Positions 27,406-36,762 of a stretch of 64,000 nt of DNA are shown here, piece by piece. Position numbers and translations under genes: made by a program. The notes under the pieces are model-generated. The model was not told the DNA's origin. It made no database searches and saw nothing but the letters and a program-made list of their open reading frames with translations. The first letter of the stretch is position 1. The number at the start of each line of letters is the position of its first letter. Where the stretch lies: NCBI RefSeq assembly GCF_048593165.1, contig NZ_CP184271.1; one strand, 5' to 3'. Source of the stretch: Pectobacterium sp013449375 (GTDB lineage Bacteria > Pseudomonadota > Gammaproteobacteria > Enterobacterales > Enterobacteriaceae).

Positions 27406-27741
27406 TATATCCGTCATACTTCAAGCCGCATGTGCGTTGGCTACGCTCAAATACTCGGCCCGTCGTGGGCCTCGCCCTGAAGGGCCGCTGCAAGCAGCGT
27501 TCAAATCTGCTCTTGGCAGATTTGTCACCCGAATCACTTACCTGAGTAAGCTCATCGGGATGAAATGAGAGACATCCTGTCTCTCACCGAAGGCCAGCCG
27601 ATGGCTGGTCAAATTCGTTCCCGACGAATTTGTCCTTCTCTTGCCGCGTTACGATGCTCATTGATGAGCATCGCCCTAAAGGGCTAACGCTTCGCGTTAT
27701 TCAAAACGAATACGTTTTGTCCTGAAACTCGAATTATTTAG
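27406..27741 (-). repeat. ERIC element expanded by three four-hairpin cassettes
   Basis: Read on the plus strand, remnants of a reverse-oriented ERIC appear in order: TATATCCGTCATACTTCAAG and GTGCGTTGGCTACGCTC (27406-27449), a degenerate core ACCCGAATCACTTACCTG / GTAAGCTCATCGGGAT (27527-27561), CTCTTGCCGCGTTA (27638-27651) and ACTCGAATTATTTAG (27727-27741). Between them are cassettes at 27457-27527, 27566-27635 and 27653-27722. Each has four adjacent perfect or near-perfect hairpins; the last in each is CAAA…TTTG closed by TC(A)C(C). It fills most of the 600-base gap between tcyP and ydjM. No gene is seen in it; short ORFs crossing it are artefacts. Confidence 0.85.
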
Positions 27742-27800
27742 CTAAATAACGGGCTTAGAAACCCCAGAGTAAAACAGGCTACATGAACCGTGCCAAACTA

Positions 27801-27840
<40 letters not shown>

Positions 27841-27857
27841 TACGCTAGGTAACGCGG

Positions 27858-28433
27858 TTATTTCACGTATTGGAAGAGGTAGGCTTGCGCGGATTGCAAA
27901 AAGCGAAATGATTGCTCGTAAGTGCAGCAATTCAAATTCTTCTGCGGCTGATACAGTGAAAAGCCGATACAGGCAATACACAGGACGCGCTCTAGCTGAT
28001 TGCCTTTTTGGCTGTTTAAGAGCGGTAAACGGAAGCGCCAGCGACAGGGCCAGAGCAGGGGAACGCCGGAGGGGGTCAGCATATCCGCGAGAATGTGGCT
28101 CAGATAACCGACGATCATGGCATGGTAGGCATCCGTCGGGATCGGCCAATCTGGTGGGAGGCGCGTCTGGATAAAGAAAATACCGGCGGCGATGGCAAGG
28201 AGGCTATGGGTAAATCCACGATGACCAAAGAGGCGGGCAATCGGTGCAGAAAGCCACTTCATGCGCTGCCCGAGGACGGATTTTGGGTGATCGATATCGG
28301 GCAGCAGCGCGGTAAGGAGTGCTCCGGGAATAATGTGCCACCAATCTCCGGTAGCCAGTGCTGGCGACAGCTCAACTTTTTTAGCCAGAATCGCGCAGGC
28401 AACAGAAAACAGCAGGTGTCCTTCCGCAGTCAT
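27858..28433 (-). CDS. ydjM: YdjM-type membrane-bound hydrolase-like protein
   Basis: A 191-residue inner membrane protein of the YdjM family (membrane-bound metal-dependent hydrolase, DUF457 type). Conserved metal-type motifs LLPDIDHPKS, GHRGFTHSLLA and GYLSHILADMLTPSGVPLLW; several hydrophobic segments. The C-terminal part after NQLERVL diverges from E. coli. Start at 28433 (MTAEGHLLFS) matches E. coli; the upstream MRHF is in frame only. A LexA box lies 18 bases upstream, so SOS induction is expected as in E. coli. Biochemical role unknown. Confidence 0.88.
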   Translation of the reverse strand: MTAEGHLLFSVACAILAKKVELSPALATGDWWHIIPGALLTALLPDIDHPKSVLGQRMKWLSAPIARLFGHRGFTHSLLAIAAGIFFIQTRLPPDWPIPTDAYHAMIVGYLSHILADMLTPSGVPLLWPCRWRFRLPLLNSQKGNQLERVLCIACIGFSLYQPQKNLNCCTYEQSFRFLQSAQAYLFQYVK

Positions 28434-28450
28434 GAAATGTCTCAAATAAA

Positions 28451-28466
28451 CTGTTATTTTATACAG
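28451..28466 (-). promoter_or_regulatory. LexA (SOS) box of ydjM
   Basis: CTGTTATTTTATACAG (28451-28466), flanked by AA and TA, matches TACTGTATATATATACAGTA with the invariant CTGT-N8-ACAG intact. E. coli ydjM is a known LexA target. Confidence 0.88.
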
Positions 28467-28540
28467 TATAAGAGATTATTCCTGCCTGCGGAAGCGGTGA
28501 CGGCGTAACGATTTATGTCGGCTAGGGGGCGTACCGCCTT

Positions 28541-29503
28541 TTATGGCGCGGCTTTCGGCTGTTCGTTGTTTGCCGGTAAGACACGTAGCCAGTTGTCCAG
28601 CAGTTGAGGCCAGGCAGCAGCGGGCAGTCCTTTGGTACCGCGCAAGCCGAAACCGTGTTTACCTTTCTCAAAGAGATGCATTTCAACTGGAATCTGTTTT
28701 GCCCGCAGCGCGCTGAACATCACCAGACTGTTATCAACCGACACTGACGGATCGTCAACGGCATGCACCAGAAACGTGGGTGGCGTTTGCGCGGTAACCT
28801 GTTTCTCTGGAGAGTAACGTACTATCTGCGCTTCCGTCGGCTGCTCGCCGATTAATTGCTTGCGCGAGCCTGCATGCGCAATATCCGTTTGCATCGAAAT
28901 CACGGGGTACATCAGTACCATGAAATCAGGGCGTGCGCTTACGCTGTCAATCGCATCTGTTGCGGGGTAAACGGACTGCGCAAATCGGGTTCCAAGGCTG
29001 GCAGCAACATGACCACCGGCGGAGAATCCCATAATACCGATGCGCTGTGGATTAATGTGCCATTTCTCAGCATTGGCTCTCAGGGTTCTGATGGCTCGCT
29101 GTGCATCGGCCAATGGAGCATCGGCACCTTCTTTATGGCCTTCACCGGGCATACGGTAGGTCATCACGAAAAGCGTATATCCCTGCTGATTAAAGAATGG
29201 AGCCAGATCACTGCCTTCCTTATCCAACACGACGCGCTGGTAAGAGCCGCCGGGCGTAATGAGCAATGCCATACCATTAGGCTTCTCTGCGGGATAAACG
29301 GTAATTTCGGGGCTGCGAATACCGGTTACTGCTCGGTCGGGGAGAGAGGGATCTTTACTCCGTTCGACCACTTGTGGTTGTACGGTTGACGAAGAGGCGC
29401 CTGGCGCTTCGCCGTGCGGCCAGACAGGAAAAACAGGTTGGGCGTAACTGAATCCATTTACAGACATCATAATGGCCCCGACAAGCAGAGAACGAACAAT
29501 CAT
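28541..29503 (-). CDS. paeX: Pectin acetylesterase PaeX
   Basis: Alpha/beta hydrolase of 320 residues with an N-terminal signal sequence (MIVRSLLVGAIMMSVNGFSYA), so periplasmic. Oxyanion/nucleophile regions ITPGGSYQRV and GFSAGGHVAAS (nucleophile Ser), acid in VHAVDDPSVS, His in KGKHGFGLRG. Matches PaeX of Dickeya, which removes acetyl groups from short oligogalacturonides and there is clustered with kdgM. Same arrangement here: kdgM upstream on the same strand, 347 bases away. Confidence 0.85.
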   Translation of the reverse strand: MIVRSLLVGAIMMSVNGFSYAQPVFPVWPHGEAPGASSSTVQPQVVERSKDPSLPDRAVTGIRSPEITVYPAEKPNGMALLITPGGSYQRVVLDKEGSDLAPFFNQQGYTLFVMTYRMPGEGHKEGADAPLADAQRAIRTLRANAEKWHINPQRIGIMGFSAGGHVAASLGTRFAQSVYPATDAIDSVSARPDFMVLMYPVISMQTDIAHAGSRKQLIGEQPTEAQIVRYSPEKQVTAQTPPTFLVHAVDDPSVSVDNSLVMFSALRAKQIPVEMHLFEKGKHGFGLRGTKGLPAAAWPQLLDNWLRVLPANNEQPKAAP

Positions 29504-29850
29504 GATAGATCACCTGGCAGAGGGAAGGAGGGGAGAAATCGTTGTGCAGTGGTAAAAAATAGGGTAGCCATCACATCGGAGAAAAAATGACCACCCTGAA
29601 CCGCAAATTTTAATAAAGAAATAACATTCATACACGAAGAGGGTAAATCAGACACAGCAATTACAACAGCTAAAACACATGTAGTTAAATCGCAGTTAAC
29701 GACACTACATATAACAACGAAACGTAACTTGCTTAACCTACGACTGACATAATAAAGAGATGTTAATGATAAAAATAAAACAGGTGAATCCATTAACACT
29801 AACATCCCTTTTGCTATCTTATAACGCTTATTTAAATAATAAGGCCGTTA
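29504..29850. other. kdgM-paeX intergenic region
   Basis: About 347 bases without a gene. AT-rich; contains an imperfect hairpin after the kdgM stop (ATAACG…CGTTAT, about 29819-29850) and a GGAGGGGAG-type purine block (29526-29535, opposite strand). No clear KdgR box was found, so paeX may be served by read-through from kdgM. Confidence 0.4.
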
Positions 29851-30564
29851 TTAGAAGCTGTATTGCACACCAACACGGTAACGCGTTTGACGATGGTCAG
29901 TAGTGCCGCCAGATTCTGCAATGTTACCGACTGCCATATAAGGTTTCCAGTTTTTATCCAGTTTATAAGACAATTTCACATCATGATCGAAATTATATGT
30001 TTCTTTGTCGTATTGATAGGCGAAAGCTCTATTTGCTTTCTTATAATCCAGTTCATAATCAACCTGGAAATCTTTCAGGAATTTATAGCTAACAACGGCG
30101 GTTAAGTTATATCCGTTTTCTGACGTGTTTTTGCCACCAATGCTACCGCTGTTGCGTTTGTAATATGGGCGATAGCGTAATGAAGTAGACAGATCGTCAG
30201 TGATATTGACTTTACCGCGTAGGTAAGGACGGTAGTTGTTAGAGGTAGAACTTGAATCTAAAGAGAAACCTGGCTCCAGAGAGAACGTTTTGTTGAAGTT
30301 GTACACATAGCTGGCTACAACTTCTGTACCGTTGCTGACGGTTTCATTGAATGGTTTATTTGGTGTGGTATCTTTATCAGATTGACGCCATTTTGCTTCA
30401 ACGGAAAGTCCAAATCCATTAGCAAAACGGTGAGACATTGAAAGACGGTCTTTATGGTCGTTTTTGACAGTATCTTGCATTTCATGACGGTAATCGATTG
30501 TCACCGCCATTGCATTCACACTAATTAATGACGTAACTGCCAGAGCTAGTAATTTAACTTTCAT
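29851..30564 (-). CDS. kdgM: Oligogalacturonate-specific porin KdgM
   Basis: Outer membrane beta-barrel of 237 residues, signal peptide MKVKLLALAVTSLISVNAMA, mature start VTIDYRHEMQD. Alternating aromatic strands throughout and a C-terminal VGVQYSF ending in Phe, as required for barrel insertion. KdgM channels take up long oligogalacturonides. First gene of the kdgM-paeX pair; candidate KdgR site upstream. Confidence 0.93.
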   Translation of the reverse strand: MKVKLLALAVTSLISVNAMAVTIDYRHEMQDTVKNDHKDRLSMSHRFANGFGLSVEAKWRQSDKDTTPNKPFNETVSNGTEVVASYVYNFNKTFSLEPGFSLDSSSTSNNYRPYLRGKVNITDDLSTSLRYRPYYKRNSGSIGGKNTSENGYNLTAVVSYKFLKDFQVDYELDYKKANRAFAYQYDKETYNFDHDVKLSYKLDKNWKPYMAVGNIAESGGTTDHRQTRYRVGVQYSF

Positions 30565-30686
30565 TGTTATATTCCCTATTGGTTAGGATATCTCTAATAA
30601 AAAACACGCATTATGCTTTTTGGGACAAGTTCTATTTTATTTATTATTAAACTACGTTCTGTGATCGAGATCGTCTTGAGTAACAA

Positions 30687-30709
30687 AAAGTAAAATAGGG
30701 TTTCAAATT
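30687..30709 (-). promoter_or_regulatory. Candidate KdgR box upstream of kdgM
   Basis: AAGTAAAATAGGGTTTCAAA (within 30687-30709) has the two half-sites AxTAAAA and GTTTCA of a KdgR operator, with an imperfect right half. About 125 bases before kdgM. TGTGA motifs at 30660 and 30710 could be weak CRP half-sites. E. chrysanthemi kdgM is controlled by both KdgR and CRP. Confidence 0.5.
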
Positions 30710-30750
30710 GTGAGGGAGATCGAATTGAATATAGCGATTGTTTTAATTTA

Positions 30751-30784
30751 AATGAAAAATCCCTGCCGGTAGTGCGGCAGGGAT
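30751..30784 (-). terminator. togMNAB terminator
   Basis: ATCCCTGCCG (30759-30768, plus strand) pairs with CGGCAGGGAT (30775-30784), loop of six. On the minus strand it is followed by TTTTTCATTT, and it lies 27 bases after the togB stop. Confidence 0.88.
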
Positions 30785-30811
30785 AATTTACCGAGTAAAT
30801 CGGGTATTACA

Positions 30812-32101
30812 TTACTTCATTGCGCGTTTCAGAATACGCTCAGATTGACGCTGGAAGTATTTCGCTGCGTCTTCCACAGATTTTTGGCCGTAATCGATAG
30901 ACTGGATGGTATCACCAAACAGAGAAACGATTTGCGGGTCATCGAAATAAGGAGAAACGGCAACGTCATGTGGCAGAGACAGCGCCAGTTTTAACCCAGC
31001 AACGGCTGGTGCATCGTCTTTGATCACGCCATCAGCAGTCAACTGAGCAACAGCCGCTTTACTCAACGGAACACCACGTTCCAGACCCAGAGCCTGAGCA
31101 CCTTCTTTGCTGTTCAGCAGGAAGTTGATCAACTGAGCAGACTCTTTAGGATGTTTCGTTGATTTACCAATAGACAACATCTGTGCAGGTTTGAAGAACA
31201 AGCCAGCATCTTTCGCACCTGGCAGCATTGGGTAGTTACCCAATTCCAGTTTTGCGGGTGGTTGCAGGTTGTCAGAGTACTTGGTAATGGTGGAGTTCCA
31301 CATGTAAGTACCAGACCACTCACCACTGATCCATGGCTTCATTTCATACATATTGCTCTTACCGAAAGAAGCATAGTATTTCGTATCAGGCATGACATGG
31401 CTGTCAACCAACTTCTTATACATGCCAAAGAATTCAGCCCATTGCGCATCGGTATAGGAGAATTTCTGGTTTTTTACATCAATCACTGGAATGTTGTATT
31501 TCTGAACCATATAAGAATTCAACAGCGCCAGAGAATCCTGATGTTCCAAGACAACAGGGTAGTATTGGTCACCCAGTTTTTCTTTGAACACTTTACCGGC
31601 GTTCAGCAACTCGTCCCAGGTTTTCGGATATTCTAAACCGGCTTTTTTCCAGCTCTCGGTGTTGAAATAGAACACACGAGCCGTAACGGAAATTGGAATA
31701 CCGTTCAGTTTTCCGTTGACCGTGGTGTTTTGCAGTTCTTTATCTGCGAACTGAGTAAGGTCTAATACGTCTTTCACTTTGTTCAGATCGTAAAAACCGT
31801 CACCGTTTTTAGAGAAAATCGGCAGCCAGTTCCAGTTGGTCTGCATCACATCGGGTTCGGTATTACCGGCGATCTGCGTTGTCAGACGAGACAGGTGACC
31901 ATCCCAACCGGTGTATTCCGCTTTGACATTGATGTTTGGATATTGCTTGTGAAACTCTTCAATGGCCTTGAGCGTTTGTTGGTGACGGCTGTTGCCGCCC
32001 CACCAAGACATTCTCAGTTCAACTTGATCGGCAGCAAAAGACGGTGCAGCCACTAATGCCAGAGATGACGCTATTAATGTGTGTAGGATCGCTTTTTTCA
32101 T
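30812..32101 (-). CDS. togB: Oligogalacturonide ABC transporter, binding protein
   Basis: TogB, 429 residues, periplasmic solute-binding protein (family 1). Signal peptide MKKAILHTLIASSLALVAAPSFA, mature domain begins ADQVELRMSWWGG; NTEPDVMQTNWNWLP and GEWSGTYMWN are typical. Binds oligogalacturonides for TogMNA. Last gene of pelW-togMNAB, 15 bases after togA, then a terminator. Confidence 0.94.
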   Translation of the reverse strand: MKKAILHTLIASSLALVAAPSFAADQVELRMSWWGGNSRHQQTLKAIEEFHKQYPNINVKAEYTGWDGHLSRLTTQIAGNTEPDVMQTNWNWLPIFSKNGDGFYDLNKVKDVLDLTQFADKELQNTTVNGKLNGIPISVTARVFYFNTESWKKAGLEYPKTWDELLNAGKVFKEKLGDQYYPVVLEHQDSLALLNSYMVQKYNIPVIDVKNQKFSYTDAQWAEFFGMYKKLVDSHVMPDTKYYASFGKSNMYEMKPWISGEWSGTYMWNSTITKYSDNLQPPAKLELGNYPMLPGAKDAGLFFKPAQMLSIGKSTKHPKESAQLINFLLNSKEGAQALGLERGVPLSKAAVAQLTADGVIKDDAPAVAGLKLALSLPHDVAVSPYFDDPQIVSLFGDTIQSIDYGQKSVEDAAKYFQRQSERILKRAMK

Positions 32102-32116
32102 CGGTTACTACTCCTG

Positions 32117-33244
32117 TTAAAGAGAGATATTTTTTTCTGTTTTTGCATCAAAAATATGGCATTTTTCCATGTCGAACTGGAAATATACCTGACGATGCAG
32201 TCCCTTCTCGATAATCAGCCGACCTTCGTCATAAGGAATGCGGCTGGTTAATTCAAAGCCATCGACTTTTATATACATAAAAAATTCGTGACCCATGTTT
32301 TCTACGCGAACCAACTCACCCTGTGAGTGGCTGCCTTCAAATGGCGTATCTGACACGGAAACGTAGTCTGGGCGAACGCCGAAGAAGACGTCTTTTCCGA
32401 TATAGCTGCGGACTTTATCTTGTTTTTCAGCACTTAACACCAGCGCGTTATTACCCACAACCACGCCAACCTGACCGTCTTTCTCGACCAGTTTGCATGG
32501 CTTGATGTTCATTTCTGGTGAACCAATGAAGCCAGCAACGAACATGTTGACAGGGTAGTGGTACAAGTTATCCGGCGTATCGACCTGCATGATGTGACCG
32601 AGTTTCATCACGCAGATACGGTCACCCATGGTCATAGCTTCAGTCTGATCGTGGGTAACATATACGCTGGTTGCCGCTTTACCGCTTTTCTTCAACTGCT
32701 TGTGCAGGTCGGAAATACGGATACGCATGGACGCACGCAGTTTGGCATCCAGGTTTGACAACGGTTCGTCAAACAGGAATACATCTGGCTTTTTAACGAT
32801 GGCGCGGCCTACGGCCACACGCTGTGCCTGACCACCAGACAGCTGGCGCGGCAGACGATCCATCAGTTCTTCCAACTCCAGAATTTTGGCCGCTTCTGCT
32901 ACCTGCGCTTCGATTTGCTCTTTAGGCAGTTTGCTTAGCTTCAGACCAAACGCCAAGTTCTCTTTTACCGTCATGTGAGGGTAGAGGGCGTAGTTCTGGA
33001 ACACCATCGCAATCCCACGCTCTTTTGGCGCCAGATTGTTAACCACGCGTTCACCAATGCGAACTTCACCGCCGCTAATGGTTTCCAGGCCTGCCAGCAT
33101 GCGCAGCGTGGTGGATTTCGCACAGCCAGACGGGCCGACGATAACCATGAATTCGCCGTCTTTAATCGTCAGGTCGATGCCGTGAACCGCTTTGAAACCG
33201 TTGGAGTATACTTTTTCCAGTTTATTGAAAATCACTTCAGCCAT
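32117..33244 (-). CDS. togA: Oligogalacturonide ABC transporter, ATPase
   Basis: TogA, 375 residues, MalK/UgpC-type ATPase. Walker A GPSGCAKSTT, where Ala replaces the usual Gly before the Lys; signature LSGGQAQRVAVGRA; Walker B VFLFDEPLSNLDA; H-loop YVTHDQTEA; C-terminal regulatory OB-like domain (about 235-375). The Gly-to-Ala change (GCAKST rather than GCGKST) does not touch the catalytic Lys. Sits between togN and togB in the operon. Confidence 0.94.
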   Translation of the reverse strand: MAEVIFNKLEKVYSNGFKAVHGIDLTIKDGEFMVIVGPSGCAKSTTLRMLAGLETISGGEVRIGERVVNNLAPKERGIAMVFQNYALYPHMTVKENLAFGLKLSKLPKEQIEAQVAEAAKILELEELMDRLPRQLSGGQAQRVAVGRAIVKKPDVFLFDEPLSNLDAKLRASMRIRISDLHKQLKKSGKAATSVYVTHDQTEAMTMGDRICVMKLGHIMQVDTPDNLYHYPVNMFVAGFIGSPEMNIKPCKLVEKDGQVGVVVGNNALVLSAEKQDKVRSYIGKDVFFGVRPDYVSVSDTPFEGSHSQGELVRVENMGHEFFMYIKVDGFELTSRIPYDEGRLIIEKGLHRQVYFQFDMEKCHIFDAKTEKNISL

Positions 33245-33257
33245 GATAAATCCTCTA

Positions 33258-34163
33258 TTAACCTTTAATTCCGCTGCTGGTTACGCCTTGTACGAAGTAG
33301 CGCTGTGCCAGGAAGAAAACAATAATGGATGGCAGAATGGAGATGCTGGACATGGCCAGAATTTCATTCCACGGAGCGCCTTCTGTAACGTCGATAGACA
33401 TTTTCAGCGCCAGCGCAATCGGATATTTATCCACGCTATAGACATAAATCAGCGGACCGATGAAGTCGTTCATTGACCACATGAACTGGAACAGCGCAAC
33501 AGAGATGATGGCTGGTTTCAAAATCGGCACGACCACATACCACAGCACTTGGAAGGAGTTACAGCCATCGATCTGGGCCGCTTCTTCCATATCACGTGGT
33601 ACACCACGCAGGAACTGGATCAGCATGAACACAAAGAACCCTTGTGTTGCAAACGCGACCGGCAAGTACAGTGGCAGATAGCTGTTCAGCATGCCCATTT
33701 CACGGAACATGAGGTACTGAGGAATCAGCAACACGGTGCTTGGCAGCAGCATGGTGGCAATCAACGTGGCAAACCAGAAATTCTTCCACGGAATGTCAAA
33801 GCGAGCGAAACCATAAGCCACAATCACCGAGGAGATGACGGTCAGAACCACTTTCGGAATCACATACTGGAAAGTGTTAATCATGTAGTGACCGAAATTG
33901 TATTCCGTACCGGTTTTCCAACCATTAACGAAACCGTCCCAGGTGGCGTGGGCAGGCCACAGACCCAACGTTGTGAAAATCTCATGGTTCGGTTTGAATG
34001 ATGCCGAGAACATCCACGCAAGTGGATAAAGCATCAGTAAACCAACAAACAGCAGTATCACATAACGGATAGCAGCACTGAGTTTTTCTTTACGCAATGT
34101 GCGGCGTACTTCTTCTGCTGCAACAACTTGTGCTGCAGTCAGGTTTGAATGCATGTCAGCCAT
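33258..34163 (-). CDS. togN: Oligogalacturonide ABC transporter, permease TogN
   Basis: TogN, 301 residues, six hydrophobic segments, MalG-like permease with the EAA loop (DMEEAAQIDGCNSFQVLWYVV). Start chosen at 34163 (MADMHSNLTAAQ), which has GGAGG five bases upstream and overlaps the togM end by eight bases; the longer frame to 34271 only reads through togM. Inner membrane, pairs with TogM. Confidence 0.92.
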   Translation of the reverse strand: MADMHSNLTAAQVVAAEEVRRTLRKEKLSAAIRYVILLFVGLLMLYPLAWMFSASFKPNHEIFTTLGLWPAHATWDGFVNGWKTGTEYNFGHYMINTFQYVIPKVVLTVISSVIVAYGFARFDIPWKNFWFATLIATMLLPSTVLLIPQYLMFREMGMLNSYLPLYLPVAFATQGFFVFMLIQFLRGVPRDMEEAAQIDGCNSFQVLWYVVVPILKPAIISVALFQFMWSMNDFIGPLIYVYSVDKYPIALALKMSIDVTEGAPWNEILAMSSISILPSIIVFFLAQRYFVQGVTSSGIKG

Positions 34164-35046
34164 TTTTTCCTCCTTTATCTGCGGAGTAGAACACCCAGTA
34201 TTTCGACGATTTAAAGGAAATAGACGCAAATACCGCAACAACCAAGAACAGAACCCATGCCAAGGCAGCACCGTAGCCCATATCGAAATACTTGAACGCC
34301 GTATCGTAGATATAGAGCGAGAACAGGTAGGTGTAGTGCGTTGGACCGCCGCCAGTGATGACGTAAGGTGCCGTAAACTCCTGGAATGCCTGAGTGGTCT
34401 GCATGATAAAGTTAAAGAAAATAACTGGCGTAATCAGTGGTACCGTTACTTTCAGGAACATTTGCCATTTGGATGCACCGTCGATCATTGCCGCTTCATA
34501 CTGTGATTGCGGAACGTTCTGCAATGCAGCCAGGAAGATAACCATCGCGGAACCAAACTGCCATACGCGCAGCAGGGTTACCGACATCAATGCCAGCGAC
34601 GGTTCGCCCAGCCAGTTGATAGCGTCAAAGCCAAACACGCCGAGGAAGCTGTTTAACAAGCCATCGATAGCGAACAGTGCACGCCACAGTACGGCGATTG
34701 CCACGCTACTGCCCAAAATAGAAGGCACATAGTAAGCAGTACGGAAGAAGCCGATACCACGTAATTTGAAATTAAGTACAAACGCAATTAACAGTGCGAA
34801 GATTAATTTCAATGGAATGGTCAGAAATACATAGGCGAAGGTAACACCCATGGATTTCCAAAAAAGGTCATCCTCCAGGAACATACGGTGATAGTTTTCT
34901 AGCCCCGTAAATTCAGGCGAATTTATCAAATCATACTCAGTAAAACTGAGGATAAATGACGAAACAAAGGGGAAAGCGGTAAAAACTATCAGCCCTATAA
35001 TATAGGGGGAGATATAGGCTAACCCCAGCATTCTGTTTTCATTCAT
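34156..35046 (-). CDS. togM: Oligogalacturonide ABC transporter, permease TogM
   Basis: TogM, 296 residues, MalF-like permease with six membrane segments; EAA loop SQYEAAMIDGASKWQMFLKV. First transporter gene after pelW (46-base gap) and overlaps togN. With TogN it forms the channel for short oligogalacturonides. Confidence 0.93.
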   Translation of the reverse strand: MNENRMLGLAYISPYIIGLIVFTAFPFVSSFILSFTEYDLINSPEFTGLENYHRMFLEDDLFWKSMGVTFAYVFLTIPLKLIFALLIAFVLNFKLRGIGFFRTAYYVPSILGSSVAIAVLWRALFAIDGLLNSFLGVFGFDAINWLGEPSLALMSVTLLRVWQFGSAMVIFLAALQNVPQSQYEAAMIDGASKWQMFLKVTVPLITPVIFFNFIMQTTQAFQEFTAPYVITGGGPTHYTYLFSLYIYDTAFKYFDMGYGAALAWVLFLVVAVFASISFKSSKYWVFYSADKGGKNG

Positions 35047-35092
35047 AATGCTTACCTATTGATTAATTGTGAACCATTAAAAAAACATAAAA

Positions 35093-36724
35093 TTAAGCTG
35101 TTAATAACTCTGGATAAATTAATTCCACGTCATAAACAATTCTATTTTCCCCGTTAACGTGAAAATCACCGTGAACATATCCACCCTGTGTCAGATACGG
35201 CGGGATATCGTTTAATTTGTTGCGACAGGCGGCAACGAAAGTCAGTAAAGCCAGCGGATAGGTATCATCCAGACGAACATAACGATGCTGTGCGGAGCGA
35301 ACAAACAGACCACGATGGAAATGTTGTTCAAACAGAACGCCCGCCAGTTGCGCGGCGTAGTGTGCCCAGGATTCTGATTGCTTGTGATCGGCCAATTCGA
35401 TGACGGTCAACAGCAGTAACGGGCTGGCGATGGATTGAATATCTTCTTTATTCAGTCGCGTCAGCATGGTGTTAACCAGAGCATACAGATCTTCATCACC
35501 GCTCAAACGATAAGCACGAACCAACGGTAATAAATAATCGCCTTCTAATGCAAACGGTTTTAATTCGGTGCCTGCTTTACCATAATAACCATCACGTTTA
35601 AAGCGGTAACCGGTCATGTCTTGCCCGTTATTCCACATTGGACGCAGCGTATTACTGGTGACGTCATAGGCGTACTGGTAGTAATTCTTCAATCCTGAAA
35701 TAACCCAGCTCAACATTTCTGCGTCGGGTTGGGTGCGCAGGATATCTAGCATGGCTAGGGGATTATCAATCAACAGCGGACGCATATCGCGGAACAGCAC
35801 ATTGGCTTCACGCGCGATCTCACCAAACTCTGGGCCAAACTGACGTTGGGCGCGGTCGCCAAACCAAGATTGCGTTTGGTTATCGTCTTCCGGTACCGGC
35901 TGGCGTTGCTGCGGTGAGCTGAACTGGTAAACGGGCATACCGGTTTCAGGATTGCGCGCCAACACGTATTGGCGATAAAGGTGCTTACCCCAAGCCGCGG
36001 CGTGGCTATCGCCCGTGTATTCGGCATATTTGAATGCGGCATAAATCAGGTCTGTGCCGGCATTAACAAAAGTCAGCCCTTTCGTTAACGGCAGAACAGG
36101 CCACTGTGCCGGATTGACGACGTCATGGCGGGCATGCAGGAAAACATTCGGATCGCGTTTCTTGCTGTAATCGCCATGGCGACCCAGATCCAAGGATTCC
36201 CAGTTTTCAACGTGTGCGTTCCAGAAACCCTGAAAGAAATTCAGTGTCTTTTCCGCATTCACACGGTGCAATAGCGCGTAATAGGGCAGGTGGTGCTTTA
36301 ATTCATGCACCTGAGCTTTGGACTCCGGTCCTTCGCCGTCTAACGTATCCAGATTAATAAAACGGTGACCGCCCCAGTAGAACAGACCGCTATTATCATC
36401 AACGAAGTGATTCAGGAAATATTCGCTTTGTGCGATAGCGTGCTGTTGGTAACTATCATCACCCGTAACAACGCTCATGGCGCACAGCGTTCTGAGCCAG
36501 TTTTGCTGACTGGCAAAATTAGAAATAGGTGCGCTGTGCCCATCTGGGAATTGCCACACCACAGGGGCATAGTTTTCCACATCAAAGCCGTCGGCCAATA
36601 ATAATGTCGGCTGAGTTTGGCTGCGGCCTTTATCTTGAACGCAAGCAATGTGGCTATCGAGTGCAGCAACCCATTCGTCGAGCTGCGATTTCCTGCTGGT
36701 GTATAAGTTTTCAAAAATACTCAT
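35093..36724 (-). CDS. pelW: Cytoplasmic pectate disaccharide-lyase PelW
   Basis: PelW, 543 residues, family PL2, no signal peptide, hence intracellular. Alpha/alpha-barrel type sequence; SKAQVHELKHHLPYYALLHR and FLHARHDVVNPAQWP contain conserved His. Releases unsaturated dimers from imported oligogalacturonides, which Ogl then splits. First gene of pelW-togMNAB, with a KdgR box about 40-60 bases upstream of the start. Confidence 0.93.
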   Translation of the reverse strand: MSIFENLYTSRKSQLDEWVAALDSHIACVQDKGRSQTQPTLLLADGFDVENYAPVVWQFPDGHSAPISNFASQQNWLRTLCAMSVVTGDDSYQQHAIAQSEYFLNHFVDDNSGLFYWGGHRFINLDTLDGEGPESKAQVHELKHHLPYYALLHRVNAEKTLNFFQGFWNAHVENWESLDLGRHGDYSKKRDPNVFLHARHDVVNPAQWPVLPLTKGLTFVNAGTDLIYAAFKYAEYTGDSHAAAWGKHLYRQYVLARNPETGMPVYQFSSPQQRQPVPEDDNQTQSWFGDRAQRQFGPEFGEIAREANVLFRDMRPLLIDNPLAMLDILRTQPDAEMLSWVISGLKNYYQYAYDVTSNTLRPMWNNGQDMTGYRFKRDGYYGKAGTELKPFALEGDYLLPLVRAYRLSGDEDLYALVNTMLTRLNKEDIQSIASPLLLLTVIELADHKQSESWAHYAAQLAGVLFEQHFHRGLFVRSAQHRYVRLDDTYPLALLTFVAACRNKLNDIPPYLTQGGYVHGDFHVNGENRIVYDVELIYPELLTA

Positions 36725-36762
36725 GGAGTACCTTCTTATGGAACCGTGGAACAGTTCCTTAT

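Noticed and set aside
27380..27568. 62-residue plus-strand frame in the tcyP-ydjM gap
   Set aside because: It runs through ERIC and hairpin sequence; palindromes produce the open frame, no ribosome site or family resemblance.
27406..27741. Array of short repeats considered as a CRISPR
   Set aside because: No constant repeat with equal spacers; each element is its own palindrome and stems differ from unit to unit.
32117..33244. TogA read as inactive because of GCAKST in Walker A
   Set aside because: The catalytic Lys and Ser/Thr are present; Gly-to-Ala before Lys is tolerable, and all other ATPase motifs are intact.
33549..34001. 150-residue plus-strand frame opposite togN
   Set aside because: Antisense of a well-supported permease gene.
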